A stretch of DNA of 64,000 bases from Crossiella sp. S99.2 (GTDB taxonomy: Bacteria; Actinomycetota; Actinomycetes; Mycobacteriales; Pseudonocardiaceae), in assembly GCF_023094165.1 (NCBI RefSeq), contig NZ_JALMDK010000017.1:166413-230412 (forward strand), given 5' to 3'. The number at the start of each line of letters is the position of its first letter. Within the stretch, counting starts at the first letter, position 1. The translations under genes and the position numbers were made by a program. Shown in pieces: positions 7,272 to 15,685 of this stretch. The notes beneath the pieces were generated by a model that was not told where the DNA came from, searched no databases, and worked only from the letters and a program-made list of their open reading frames with translations.

Positions 7272-7865
7272 ATGCGGATCTCCCAGCTCGCCGAACACAC
7301 CGGCGTCCCCGCGAGCACCCTGCGGTTCTACGAGACCGCGGGACTGCTGCCCGCCGAACGGACCCCGGCCGGCTACCGCCGCTACGGCCAGGACTCGGTG
7401 CGGCGGCTGGAATTCATCGGCGCGGCCCAGCACCTCGGGCTGCCGTTGGCCGAGATCGCCGACCTGCTGGTGCGGTGGGAATCCGGCTCCTGCACGCAGG
7501 TCAAGGATGAGCTGCGGCCCCGGGTCGCCGACCGGATCGCCGAGGCCGGGCACCGCGCGGCCGAGCTGGACCGGTTCACCGCGGTGCTGCGTCAGGCGCT
7601 GGCGCACCTGACCGAGCTGCCCGACCGCAGTGGCCGCTGCGACCCGCGCTGCACCTTCCTCAGCTCCCCGACGACGGAGCGGTGGCGGGCAGCCCCGGTG
7701 GCGTGTTCGCTGACCGGGGACGGCGTCGCCGAGCGGGCGGAGCAGTGGCGGCACTTGCTCTCCGGCGCGGTGGCCGAGACGATCGTGGACGGGGTGCGCC
7801 TGGAGGTGCGTGCGCCCGCCGAGGCAGCCGAGCTGCTCGCCGGGTTGTTCACCCCGGCCGCCTGA
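7272..7865 (+). CDS. MerR-family metal-responsive regulator
   Basis: A 197-residue MerR-family protein. The winged HTH opens MRISQLAEHTGVPASTLRFY and continues with LLPAERTPAGYRRYG. Cys74 before the dimerisation helix, plus Cys123 and Cys127 (GRCDPRCTFL), make the three-Cys pattern typical of MerR proteins that bind soft or thiophilic metals. ATG 7272 was chosen over an upstream in-frame ATG because the HTH starts right there. A MerR-type operator lies just upstream. The downstream ACR3-like permease suggests arsenite or a related metalloid as inducer, which is an inference. Confidence 0.88.
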   Translation: MRISQLAEHTGVPASTLRFYETAGLLPAERTPAGYRRYGQDSVRRLEFIGAAQHLGLPLAEIADLLVRWESGSCTQVKDELRPRVADRIAEAGHRAAELDRFTAVLRQALAHLTELPDRSGRCDPRCTFLSSPTTERWRAAPVACSLTGDGVAERAEQWRHLLSGAVAETIVDGVRLEVRAPAEAAELLAGLFTPAA

Positions 7866-7890
7866 TCGCCGCACCCGCGAGGAGTTCGCG

Positions 7891-8865
7891 TTGTCCCAGT
7901 CGTCTGGCCTGGTCGCGGGCATGGAACGGCACCAGGTCGCCGTCTACCTGGGCGCACTGGCCGCCGGTGCACTGGCGGGCTGGGCCGTCCCTGCGGTGGG
8001 GCCGGGGCTGGAACTGGCCATCAACCCGGTGCTCGCGGCCCTGCTCTACCTGACCTTCCTGCAGGTGCCCGCCGCCGAACTCGGCCGCTCGCTGCGGGAT
8101 GGCCGGTTCCTGGCCGCCGCGCTGGTGGTCAACTTCGTGGTGGTGCCGCTGGTGGTCGCGACGATGTTCGTCTTCCTCCCGGCCGAGCCCGCGCTGCGGC
8201 TGGGAGTGCTGCTGGTGTTGCTGACCCCGTGCGTGGACTACGTGATCGTCTTCAGCGGCCTGGCCGGCGGCAGCAGTCGCCGACTGCTCGCGGCCACGCC
8301 GCTGTTGCTGCTCGCGCAGCTGATCCTGTTGCCGGGCTTGCTGTTGCTGTTCCTGGGCGCCGAACTGGCCGAGGTGGTCGAGGCCGGCCCGTTCGCCGAG
8401 GCGTTCCTGGTGCTGATCGTCATCCCGCTGACGCTGGCCTGGCTCACCCAGACCTGGGCGGCCCGGCGCGACTCTGGGCGCAGGGTCGTCGAGGCACTGG
8501 GGACGGCCATGGTGCCGCTGATGGCGATGACCCTGCTGGCGGTGGTGGCCTCCCAGGTGCCCAAGCTCGACCGGGGCCTGGGCCAGGTGGCCGCGGTGGT
8601 GCCGTGCTACGTGCTCTTCCTGGTGGTGATGGCCTTCGCGGGACTCGGCATCGCGCGGTTGTTCCGCCTGGACATCCCGGCCGGGCGGGCGATCGTGTTC
8701 AGCGGCGCCACCCGCAACTCCCTGGTCGTGCTCCCCCTCGCACTGGCGTTGCCCGACGCCTTGGCCATCGCCGCGGTGGTCGTGGTCACCCAGACCCTGG
8801 TCGAGGTGGTCGGGATGGTGGTCTACGTCCGGGTCCTGCCCCGGCTGCTGCCCACGACCGGTTAG
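7891..8865 (+). CDS. ACR3/BASS-superfamily permease, arsenite-efflux type
   Basis: A 324-residue membrane protein with about ten hydrophobic helices, related to the arsenite permease ACR3 and bile-acid symporters. LLTPCVDYVIVFSGLAGG (residues about 110-127) matches the conserved Cys loop of ACR3 helix 4, and TQTLVEVVGMVVYV near the end matches the ACR3 Glu helix. TTG 7891 was chosen because GAGGAG lies 7 bases upstream; ATG 7921 is an alternative. It lies 25 bases after merR in the same direction, so metal-induced co-transcription is likely. Confidence 0.78.
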   Translation: MSQSSGLVAGMERHQVAVYLGALAAGALAGWAVPAVGPGLELAINPVLAALLYLTFLQVPAAELGRSLRDGRFLAAALVVNFVVVPLVVATMFVFLPAEPALRLGVLLVLLTPCVDYVIVFSGLAGGSSRRLLAATPLLLLAQLILLPGLLLLFLGAELAEVVEAGPFAEAFLVLIVIPLTLAWLTQTWAARRDSGRRVVEALGTAMVPLMAMTLLAVVASQVPKLDRGLGQVAAVVPCYVLFLVVMAFAGLGIARLFRLDIPAGRAIVFSGATRNSLVVLPLALALPDALAIAAVVVVTQTLVEVVGMVVYVRVLPRLLPTTG

Positions 8866-8895
8866 CGCCGGCAGGCAAGCTCGCGGGCGCCGAAC

Positions 8896-9252
8896 TCACG
8901 CGGCCTTGGCGGCCGGCCGGGCCCGGACCAGGGTGGCGAACAGAATCGCGCCCGCCGCGCACAGCAGTAGCACCAGCGCGTCGTGCCGGGACTGCGCGGT
9001 GAACTCCAGCGTTCCGTGACCGCCCAGCACAAATCCGGTGTGCACGCACCAGCCGAACGCGGCGGTGACCAGGGTGGCCCCCGCGGTGCTCAGCAACGCG
9101 AGGACGTCGACGACCACCACGATGCCGAGCACCGACAGCACCGGCTGGGCGGTGGCGCCGAGGGCGCGGGCGATCAGGACCGTCACCACGGCCAGGGTCA
9201 TGCCCAGCGGCATGCCGAATCCACCGGGGACAACTGGAGGCTGAGTGCGCAT
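8896..9252 (-). CDS. Hypothetical membrane protein downstream of phoU
   Basis: A 118-residue protein with three to four hydrophobic helices (for example VLSVLGIVVVVDVLALLSTA and a C-terminal LVLLLCAAGAILFATLV). It is not a family I recognise. Start ATG 9252 lies only 4 bases after the phoU stop on the same strand, so the two are probably co-transcribed. It may belong to a phosphate-linked envelope function, but nothing in the sequence shows this. Confidence 0.6.
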   Translation of the reverse strand: MRTQPPVVPGGFGMPLGMTLAVVTVLIARALGATAQPVLSVLGIVVVVDVLALLSTAGATLVTAAFGWCVHTGFVLGGHGTLEFTAQSRHDALVLLLCAAGAILFATLVRARPAAKAA

Positions 9253-9256
9253 GCGG

Positions 9257-9958
9257 TCAGTGCAGCCCGCGCGCGGCCAGGACTGAAGGGGCCCTGACGC
9301 GATCCGTACGCGGCGGCACGATTTCCTTACCGGTCTCCACAAACGCGGTGCGTTCGGCCACCGCGACCGCGTGATCGGCGAAGCGCTCGTAGTAGCGGCT
9401 GAGCAGAGTGGCTTCCACCGCGGCCGACACCCCGAAGGTCCACTTCCGGTAGCCGATCAGGGCGAACAGGGACTGGTGCAGCTCATCCATTTCCGCGTCC
9501 GCCTCCCCCAGGCTGCGGGCCAGGCTCAGATCCCGCTCGCGCACGACCTTGCCAGTGGTGCCGGCCATCCGGACCGCGATCGAGCCCATCCGCTCGAACC
9601 GGGACCACAGCGGCACGGGCAGCACCGGTTCCGGGTGGCGGCGCAACACGGCCAGCGCGACGTGGTGGGCCAGCTCGCCCATCCGCTCCACATGTTCGGC
9701 CGAGCGCAACGCGGTCACGATCACCCGCAGGTCCTTGGCCACCGGCGATTGCAGGGCCAGCAAGGTCTGCGCGTCCTGCTCGATCCGGGTTCTGGTCTGG
9801 TTGACGGTCGCCTCGTCGGCGATCACCTGCTCGGCCAGGCGAATGTCCCCGTCGAGGAGTGCGTCGGTGGCGCGGCGCATGGCCAGGGCGGCCTGATCGC
9901 ACATCCGGGCGAGTTGGAGCACCAGCACGTCCAGCCGGTGGTGGAACGCATCCCGCAT
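9257..9958 (-). CDS. phoU: PhoU-family phosphate signalling protein
   Basis: A 233-residue all-helical protein with the two repeated PhoU helix bundles. The metal-binding-type motifs are seen twice: EHVERMGELAHHVAL near residues 88-102 and SRYYERFADHAVAVAERT near residues 187-204. PhoU links the PstSCAB phosphate transporter to the PhoR sensor and controls phosphate uptake. No pst or phoRP genes are nearby, which is common in actinomycetes where phoU stands alone. A membrane protein gene follows after 4 bases. Confidence 0.92.
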   Translation of the reverse strand: MRDAFHHRLDVLVLQLARMCDQAALAMRRATDALLDGDIRLAEQVIADEATVNQTRTRIEQDAQTLLALQSPVAKDLRVIVTALRSAEHVERMGELAHHVALAVLRRHPEPVLPVPLWSRFERMGSIAVRMAGTTGKVVRERDLSLARSLGEADAEMDELHQSLFALIGYRKWTFGVSAAVEATLLSRYYERFADHAVAVAERTAFVETGKEIVPPRTDRVRAPSVLAARGLH

Positions 9959-9961
9959 GGG

Positions 9962-10174
9962 TCACGCCTTTCGATGTCCTCGGCCGCGACCGGGAGTACG
10001 GCCGGTCGTTCCGGCGCCCGGATACCGAGGTAATCCGCTGCGCCGGGGCCAGGCAAGACATCGCGGGCCGAACTTACGCGTTCCTTCCGCCGGGCTCGCC
10101 CGCTGGTTCCGCGGCATCCGCTGCCGCAGGTACTCGGACTCGAGCCCGGCGATCAGCACGAACACCTGCGTCAC
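9962..10174 (-). CDS. Small ORF (up to 70 aa), possibly decayed
   Basis: GTG 10174 overlaps the TGA of the preceding small ORF (GTGA). The first third (TQVFVLIAGLESEYLRQRMP) has coding-like third-position GC. After about residue 33 the codon pattern decays into Arg/Pro/Gly-rich sequence. It may be a remnant or an overpredicted frame. No function is recognised. Confidence 0.25.
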   Translation of the reverse strand: MTQVFVLIAGLESEYLRQRMPRNQRASPAEGTRKFGPRCLAWPRRSGLPRYPGAGTTGRTPGRGRGHRKA

Positions 10175-10302
10175 TCATCGCGCAACCGCACCAAGTCCAG
10201 CGCCTGGTTCTGCCAAAGCTCGATCCACAATGGACAGATATCGGCGATCGGCACCGGCTGCTCCGGGGACTGGTATGGCTCGGGCAAGGCGAGAAAGCGC
10301 AC
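10171..10302 (-). CDS. Small ORF (43 aa) upstream of phoU
   Basis: A GTG-started 43-residue frame reading RFLALPEPYQSPEQPVPIAD, then WIELWQNQALDLVRLRDE. The composition looks like a real folded protein rather than a shadow frame, and GTGA overlap with the next frame suggests coupling. An upstream in-frame stop bounds it. Function is unknown. It could equally be the C-terminal scrap of a larger gene. Confidence 0.35.
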   Translation of the reverse strand: MRFLALPEPYQSPEQPVPIADICPLWIELWQNQALDLVRLRDE

Positions 10303-10366
10303 GTCCTGAACGGCTCAACGCGGTACCGCACCGTCGCCATGACCAGCCGCGGCGCGATAGGAATGG

Positions 10367-11323
10367 TCAGAAGGGGGCGGCTTTGAGGATCGTGGCCGTC
10401 CGGTAGTCGCTGTTACCGTTCTTGGTCAGTCGGAGCAGCGGGATCGTCCTGAGATCGCTCTTGCTGATTCCGATCGACCAGGGGCCTTGATCGGCGAGCG
10501 GGTCCTGGAGTTTGCGGTACTCGCAGTCCCGGGTGAAGCCGCGGCGCTGCGGGTCGAAGTCGTTGCCGAACTTGTAGTACAGCTCGAACGGGCCGGACAG
10601 GCCGGACAGGGTCGCCGTGCTGTCGCCACGCACGAAGACGCTGGCGCGCGGCTTGGCCGGGTCGCCGCCGACCACCGCCGACACCACGGCGTCCAGCTTG
10701 CCGCTGTTGTTGGTGATGGTCACCGTGGTTGAGCCGCCGGGGCCACGCTGCAGGACCTCGCCGTCACGCGGCCTGCGGGTCTCGAGTTCGGGCATGGCCG
10801 GTTCGGGCGGTTCGGGGAAGCCGGTGAACTGGACGCCGACTTTGCCGAATTCCCCTGGCAGGGCCCGCACAACCGCGTTGCCCAGTGCCTGCCTGGTGTT
10901 CACCTTGGCCTGGTGCAGGCGGAGCGCCTCCGGGACGGGCAGGCCGCAGGAGTTGTTGCCGCCGCCGGTGGCGGGGGTGCGCAGGTCCTCCTTGGTGGCG
11001 AAGGAGGAGAGGTGATCCGTCAGTTCCCGGTGCGGCACGGCGGCGGCCTTGGGCGGGCGGAACTTGCCGAATTCGGTGTGCTGCGCGCGCAACGCGGTGC
11101 TGAGCTGGACCCGGATCTGGTTGAGCTGCTCCAGGGTGGTGGCCGGGTTCAGCTGCTCGGTGAGCGGGCGGGCCGCGTCCACCAGGCCGGTGAGTTTCTG
11201 CTGGTAGTCCGCGACACTCAGTTCGGGCGGACCGGACGGTGCGGGTGACTTCTCGGGCCCGCCGCAGGCGGTGATGGTCAGCATCAGGGCGCAGGCGGTG
11301 GCGCGGATGAACGGACTCCCCAT
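10367..11323 (-). CDS. Secreted lipoprotein of unknown function
   Basis: A 318-residue protein with a lipoprotein signal: basic/hydrophobic residues 1-19 and lipobox ITAC with Cys20, followed by a Pro/Ser-rich linker. A helical region (residues 35-95) precedes a segment rich in beta strands (TTVTITNNSGKLDAVVSAV). Two Cys residues, in NNSCGLP and TRDCEY, could pair outside the cell. It is transcribed divergently from the truncated hydrolase. No specific function is recognised. Confidence 0.75.
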   Translation of the reverse strand: MGSPFIRATACALMLTITACGGPEKSPAPSGPPELSVADYQQKLTGLVDAARPLTEQLNPATTLEQLNQIRVQLSTALRAQHTEFGKFRPPKAAAVPHRELTDHLSSFATKEDLRTPATGGGNNSCGLPVPEALRLHQAKVNTRQALGNAVVRALPGEFGKVGVQFTGFPEPPEPAMPELETRRPRDGEVLQRGPGGSTTVTITNNSGKLDAVVSAVVGGDPAKPRASVFVRGDSTATLSGLSGPFELYYKFGNDFDPQRRGFTRDCEYRKLQDPLADQGPWSIGISKSDLRTIPLLRLTKNGNSDYRTATILKAAPF

Positions 11324-11447
11324 CCGTTCAGTCTAGTGCGCTAGGGCATTCGCCGTCCGGGAAACGCGCTGTCCGGCCAGGTGTCGATCCGGGCGGGAAC
11401 CGTTCGTGTAGTGGGCAGAAGGCAGCACCGCCCAAGGAGGCTCGATC

Positions 11448-12044
11448 ATGACTCGTACCCGTTCCCACCTGGTGACGGCGTTGATCAGCGCGATGCTGCT
11501 GGCCTCCGCCGCCGGGCCCGCCGACGCCGCGATGTCCGGCGATCCGGTCTGCACCACACACACCCTCTCGGTGCGCATCGCGGAGGACGGCCCGGCGACC
11601 GAGACCCTGCGGGGCCGGCTGTGCCTGCCACGTCACCGGCGGCCCAGCGCGGTGCACCTGCTCGTGCACGGGGCCACCTACGACCACCGGTACTGGGACT
11701 TCCCGGTCGGCGGCGGCCAGTACTCCTACGTCCGGGCCGCGGCGCTCGCGGGGTACGCCACCTTCAACGTCGACCGGATTGGCGCGGGCGCCAGCTCGCA
11801 TCCGGTCAGCCGGCGGCTCGACGCGGCCGTGGGAGCTGTCGCGGTGCATGACGTGGTCACCGCACTGCGCACGGGCGCCGTCGGTGGCCGCCCGTTCGCG
11901 CGCGTGATTTACGTCGGGCACTCCCTCGGGTCCTTCATCGGTCTGTACGGGATTTCCCGCTACCGCGACGTGGACGCCGCGATCCACCTTGTTCCAGTGG
12001 AACACGGTCGACCACGCCTGTTCGGCCCACTCGCGCGGGGGTAG
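11448..12044 (+). pseudogene. Secreted alpha/beta hydrolase truncated by a deletion
   Basis: The N-terminal half of an exported alpha/beta hydrolase. A signal peptide ends near PADA (residue 27), the oxyanion HG lies in LLVHGATYDHRYWDFP, and the nucleophile elbow is YVGHSLGS. After YRDVDAA (about base 11985) the sequence stops resembling a hydrolase. It continues on the other strand as the C-terminus of an epoxide hydrolase. The second half, with the catalytic His, is missing. AAGGAGG just before ATG 11448 shows it once had a normal start. It is probably non-functional. Confidence 0.7.
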
Positions 12045-12241
12045 GTAGGTCTCGGCCGGGAACAGGCTCGCGCCCATCGGGATCTCGATGCGGCCGTCAC
12101 CAAAACGGTTGCCGGCGAAGAACTCCGATCCCTGCCGGAGAAGCCGTACCCGGGGATGGCGGGGATCACGACGTGGACGGCGTCCTCGGTTGCGGGCGGC
12201 AGGTCGAGCGCTGCCGCCGCGGCGGGTGCGAAGGCGGACAT
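11985..12241 (-). pseudogene. Epoxide hydrolase remnant (N- and C-terminal scraps)
   Basis: Read from ATG 12241, one frame gives an epoxide hydrolase segment ending HVVIPAIPGYGFSG. A neighbouring frame gives the family's end, IEIPMGASLFPAETYLPPRE, then WAEQAWSTVFHWNKVDRG. The catalytic core between them (a few hundred residues) is gone, and a frameshift separates the scraps. The coding sense ends where the truncated alpha/beta hydrolase on the opposite strand begins, near 11985. This suggests one deletion removed parts of both convergent genes. The divergent TetR gene next to it is intact. Confidence 0.65.
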
Positions 12242-12282
12242 GGGGACTCCGATCGTCGTCAGCCGGGCTCGGCGGAGATCAG

Positions 12283-12302
12283 TTTGTAGCGACTGCTACA
12301 AA
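12283..12302. promoter_or_regulatory. TetR operator (perfect dyad)
   Basis: TTTGTAGC (12283-12290) and GCTACAAA (12295-12302) form a perfect 8-bp inverted repeat around GACT. It lies between the epoxide hydrolase remnant and tetR, 19 bases before the chosen tetR start, as expected for an autoregulated TetR pair. Confidence 0.75.
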
Positions 12303-12321
12303 TAGGTGTACCGTGATCGCC

Positions 12322-12909
12322 GTGGCACGGAAGATCGCGTTCGACTACGACCGGGCGGTTGATGCGGCGACGACGTTGTTCTGGGCGAACGGCTACGTCG
12401 ACACCGGACTGCGCGACCTGCTCAAGGCGATGGGGATCGGCGAGGGCTCGTTCTACAACACCGTGGGCAGCAAGAAGAATCTGTACCTGGTGTGCCTGCG
12501 CCGCTACGAGGACACCGTCATCGCCGATCGCCTGCGCGCACTCGCCGAGCCGCCGACCGCGGCCGAGGGGGTCCGGGCGTTCTTCGGCGCGATCCTGGAC
12601 TGCCTGGACGATCCGGCCACGCCGTCGCGGCTGTGCATGCTCGCGGCGATGTCGACCGAAGAAGTGCTTGCCGAGCCCGACCTGCGCACCCGCGCGGACG
12701 AGGCCATCGCCACCCTGCGCACCGCGCTGCACGACCGCGTCACCGCCGACCTGGACGCCGGCGCGCTGACCGCGCCGGTGGATCCCACGGCGGTCGCCGC
12801 GATCATCACGACGTACGTGCAGGGCCTGTGGCGGGTCGCGCTGGTGTCCTACGACCGCGCGGAATTCGAGCGACAGATCGAGGCCCTACTCACCACCCTC
12901 GGGCTCTGA
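12322..12909 (+). CDS. TetR/AcrR-family repressor
   Basis: A 195-residue TetR-family protein. The HTH is in residues about 8-50 (YDRAVDAATTLFWANGYVDT, then LKAMGIGEGSFYNTVGSKKNLY). The ligand domain follows and carries the AxLRTALHDRV-type helix. GTG 12322 was chosen because MARK-like N-termini are typical; GTG 12313 is possible. A perfect dyad lies directly upstream. The neighbouring epoxide hydrolase remnant was probably its main target, so the repressor may now control only itself. Confidence 0.85.
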   Translation: MARKIAFDYDRAVDAATTLFWANGYVDTGLRDLLKAMGIGEGSFYNTVGSKKNLYLVCLRRYEDTVIADRLRALAEPPTAAEGVRAFFGAILDCLDDPATPSRLCMLAAMSTEEVLAEPDLRTRADEAIATLRTALHDRVTADLDAGALTAPVDPTAVAAIITTYVQGLWRVALVSYDRAEFERQIEALLTTLGL

Positions 12910-12954
12910 TACCGCGGCACGCCCCGGCCCACGTGACACCCTCGCTTCGCCCAG

Positions 12955-12974
12955 CTAGTCTGAAATCAGACTAG
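12955..12974. promoter_or_regulatory. PadR operator (perfect dyad)
   Basis: CTAGTCTG (12955-12962) and CAGACTAG (12967-12974) form a perfect 8-bp dyad around AAAT, 34 bases before the padR start. This is a likely autoregulatory site. Confidence 0.7.
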
Positions 12975-13008
12975 TCCGGATTGCTCTCTAGTTGATGGCG
13001 GAAGACAG

Positions 13009-13356
13009 GTGGCGGGAGCCGAACTGACGGCGGGCTGGCTGCGCGGCACGCTGGAACTGGCCGTGGCGGCCGTGCTCGCCGAGGCCGATCTGCACGGGTA
13101 CGCGCTGGTGCAGCGGCTGGCCGAGCAGGGGCTCGGCACGATCAAAGGCGGGGCGCTCTACCCGGTACTCGGCCGGATGGAGGCCGCCGGTCTGGTCGAG
13201 GCCGAGTGGGTCGCCGGCCAGGGCGGACCGGGGCGCAAGACCTACCGGCTGACCCCGGCGGGCCGGGACCGACTGGACGAAGAGATCGGGCACTGGCGGG
13301 ACTTCTCAGCCGCGATGGACCGGCTCGTCCGCACCGTGCGCAAGGACAGGACATGA
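13009..13356 (+). CDS. PadR-family transcriptional regulator
   Basis: A 115-residue PadR-like winged-helix protein. The DNA-binding part reads LRGTLELAVAAVLAEADLHG and then IKGGALYPVLGRMEAAGLVE. The wing continues GRKTYRLTPAGRDRL. It is a short family member with a single C-terminal dimerisation helix. GTG 13009 fits the family start; ATG 12995 upstream is out of the conserved range. A perfect dyad sits upstream. The stop overlaps the next gene's ATG (ATGA), so it is coupled to the membrane protein it presumably controls. Confidence 0.88.
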   Translation: MAGAELTAGWLRGTLELAVAAVLAEADLHGYALVQRLAEQGLGTIKGGALYPVLGRMEAAGLVEAEWVAGQGGPGRKTYRLTPAGRDRLDEEIGHWRDFSAAMDRLVRTVRKDRT

Positions 13357-14321
13357 CCATGGCCACTGCTTCCTGGACTGACCGGGCCCGACTCGAACTC
13401 GCCAGGCGCGGCGTGCACCTGGCCCTGATCAACACCGTGCTGACCGAGGTGGCCGAGCACTGCGAGGACAGCGGCGAGTCACCGGAGCAGGCCTTCGGCA
13501 CCCCCGCCGAGTTCGCCGAACAGACCGCCGCGACCCGGGTGCCGCTGGCTGAGCGCGCCAAACGCGGCCGCGACGGGGTGACGGTGTTCGAGACCTGCTC
13601 CGCGATGATCGGCTGGGTCGGGCTCAAGACCATCGTGCTGGGCGTCTTCCTGTTGTTCGTCAAGGGTCTGTTCATCCCGCTCACCCCTGCGGGCCTCACC
13701 GGCGTGCCGATCGTCTACGCGGCGCTGCTCTGCGCGCTGTACGCGAGCAACCTCGCGCGGCTGCTCGGCAGACCCCGGACCGTGGCGCCCGCCTGGATCG
13801 TCACCGGGGTGCTGGTGGTGCTGGCGGCGACCGCGCTGGTCGAGCTGCCCCGCGAGGTGCTCGGCTCGCTGCCGACACCGCTGTTCCTGGCCGCGGGCGG
13901 ACTGCTGGTGTGGTGGGCCTGGCAGCGCAAGTCCACCTCCGAGGTGGCGAAGGCGGTCGAGCACGACCACGAGTGGCTGGACCGGCTGCGCGGACTGCTC
14001 GAAGGACGCCACGACGTGCCGCGCGAGCGGGCCGACGCCCTGGTCCGGGAGACCGCGGCGCACCTGGCGGCCGGCGGCAACCCGCCGGCGGAGGAGTTCG
14101 GTCCGGTCGAGGAGTACGCGGTGACGCTGGCCGAGCACCAGCCCGCCGCGCCCAGGTGGTGGCAGCGCGAGATCGCCCGCCACTGGGTGTCCTTCGGACT
14201 GGCCGTCGGCTTCGTGGGCTCGGCCGTGTTCGGCGACCAGCCCACCTGGTACTTCGTCACCGCACTGGCCCTGCTGGCCATGTCTAGCGCACTGCTGGTG
14301 CGCGCGCTGCGCAAGAAGTGA
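13353..14321 (+). CDS. PadR-associated membrane protein (HAAS-like)
   Basis: A 322-residue protein. Residues about 5-55 form a helical domain like the HAAS/DUF1700 domains that accompany PadR regulators (LALINTVLTEVAEHCEDSG, then EQAFGTPAEF). Four central hydrophobic helices follow. A second soluble helical repeat of the same kind comes next (LVRETAAHLAAGGNPPAEEF). Two final helices end in RALRKK. In known systems such proteins sit in the membrane and are controlled by the linked PadR. The biological signal is unknown. Confidence 0.65.
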   Translation: MTMATASWTDRARLELARRGVHLALINTVLTEVAEHCEDSGESPEQAFGTPAEFAEQTAATRVPLAERAKRGRDGVTVFETCSAMIGWVGLKTIVLGVFLLFVKGLFIPLTPAGLTGVPIVYAALLCALYASNLARLLGRPRTVAPAWIVTGVLVVLAATALVELPREVLGSLPTPLFLAAGGLLVWWAWQRKSTSEVAKAVEHDHEWLDRLRGLLEGRHDVPRERADALVRETAAHLAAGGNPPAEEFGPVEEYAVTLAEHQPAAPRWWQREIARHWVSFGLAVGFVGSAVFGDQPTWYFVTALALLAMSSALLVRALRKK

Positions 14322-14421
14322 CGGACGATGGATCGAGCGCGCGGGCGACCTGGTGGCGAATCTCGTGTGACACGAACGTTTTCGTCTGTCCTTTGCGGAC
14401 ACTCTGGGCAAGGATGAGCCC

Positions 14422-15684
14422 ATGAACTCGATGCTGCTGGTGGCCGCGATCGCCATCGTGGTGCGATCGCTGGCGGCCGCCCGCCTGGACCGGTGGAACA
14501 TCGGGGCGCCGGTGGTGATGGTGCTGGTGGGGGTCGCGGTCGGCGCGCTCAACGAGGACTCCATCGCGGCCGTGCTCAACACCGAGGCGGTGCAGCTGGC
14601 GGCGGAGATCATCCTCGCGGTGCTGCTGTTCGTCGACGCCACCGAGGTGCGCGGCGGCCGGTTGTGGGGCGGCTACCCCGGTCTGGTGGCCAGGGTGCTG
14701 CTCATCGCGCTGCCGGTGAGCCTCGCGCTGGCGGCGTTGCTGGGCTGGTTGCTCTTCCCCGATCTGCCGTGGCCGGTGCTGCTGCTGATCGCGGGCATCA
14801 CCGTGCCCACCGACTTCGCCGCGGCGGAACGGCTGGTCCGCGATCGGGCGCTGTCCATGCGGGTGCGCAGCGTGCTCAACGTGGAGGGCGGCTACAACGA
14901 CGGCATCGTCTCCCCGCTGTTCCTCTTCGCGCTGATCCTGGCCGGCGACGAGTCCCAGCAGCGGTCGCCGCTGGCCGCCCTGGCCACGGTGTTGCCGCAC
15001 GCGGTCAAGGCCGTGCTCGCCGGGGTGCTGCTCGGCACCGTGCTGGCCTGGTTGCTGGCCAAGGCACACCAAGCCGGGTGGGTGACCGACCAGTCCGCGC
15101 GGGTCGCGGTGCTGCTGGCGCCGCTGCTGACCTACACCGCGACCGTGGCCATCGACGGCAACGGCTTTGTCGCCTCCTTCGTCTGCGGCGTGGCCTTCCG
15201 CTACGTGCACCGGCTGCACAAGGCCCGCCGGATCAAGGACCACCCCGGCGACCGCACCGAGATCAGGGCCGACGCCCTGACCAGGGACCTGCACCTGCTG
15301 GAGGACGTCACCACGCTGCTGACCATGTCCATGTGGTTCGTGGTCGGGATCGCGGCCGTGCTCGCCTTCTCCATCGGGGTGCCCTGGCAGGTGGTGCTCT
15401 ACTGCGCCGCCGCGCTCACCGTGATCCGCCTGGTGCCGGTGCTGCTGTCCCTGCTCGGATCGAGTCTGTCCGGGCGGGAACGCCTGCTCGTCGGGACGCT
15501 GGGACCGCGCGGCACCACCTCGATCGTGTTCGGGCTGCTGGCCTTCAACCGGCTGCCGGAGGGCGAGGCCGCCGATCACATCCTGCTGATCACCGTGGTA
15601 TGCGTGCTGGGCAGCGTGGTGCTGCACGGCCTTGGCGCGAAACCGGCGACGCTGTTGCTGACCAGAACGGGGAAACGCGGGTAG
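14422..15684 (+). CDS. CPA1-type Na+(K+)/H+ antiporter
   Basis: A 420-residue membrane protein with about 12 helices, of the cation:proton antiporter 1 (NhaP/NHE) family. The ion-binding region is TVPTDFAAAERLV plus VLNVEGGYNDGIVSPLFLFA. In the latter, the family's ESLFNDG appears as EGGYNDG and keeps the key Asn-Asp. GPRGTTSIVFGLLA near residue 365 is the conserved Arg helix. The proton-driven role is in pH and cation homeostasis. It ends one base before the convergent hydrolase gene. Confidence 0.88.
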   Translation: MNSMLLVAAIAIVVRSLAAARLDRWNIGAPVVMVLVGVAVGALNEDSIAAVLNTEAVQLAAEIILAVLLFVDATEVRGGRLWGGYPGLVARVLLIALPVSLALAALLGWLLFPDLPWPVLLLIAGITVPTDFAAAERLVRDRALSMRVRSVLNVEGGYNDGIVSPLFLFALILAGDESQQRSPLAALATVLPHAVKAVLAGVLLGTVLAWLLAKAHQAGWVTDQSARVAVLLAPLLTYTATVAIDGNGFVASFVCGVAFRYVHRLHKARRIKDHPGDRTEIRADALTRDLHLLEDVTTLLTMSMWFVVGIAAVLAFSIGVPWQVVLYCAAALTVIRLVPVLLSLLGSSLSGRERLLVGTLGPRGTTSIVFGLLAFNRLPEGEAADHILLITVVCVLGSVVLHGLGAKPATLLLTRTGKRG

Positions 15685-15685
15685 G

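Noticed and set aside
9962..10174. Confident small gene after the 43-residue ORF
   Set aside because: Coding-like composition is lost after about 33 codons, so it is listed only at low confidence.
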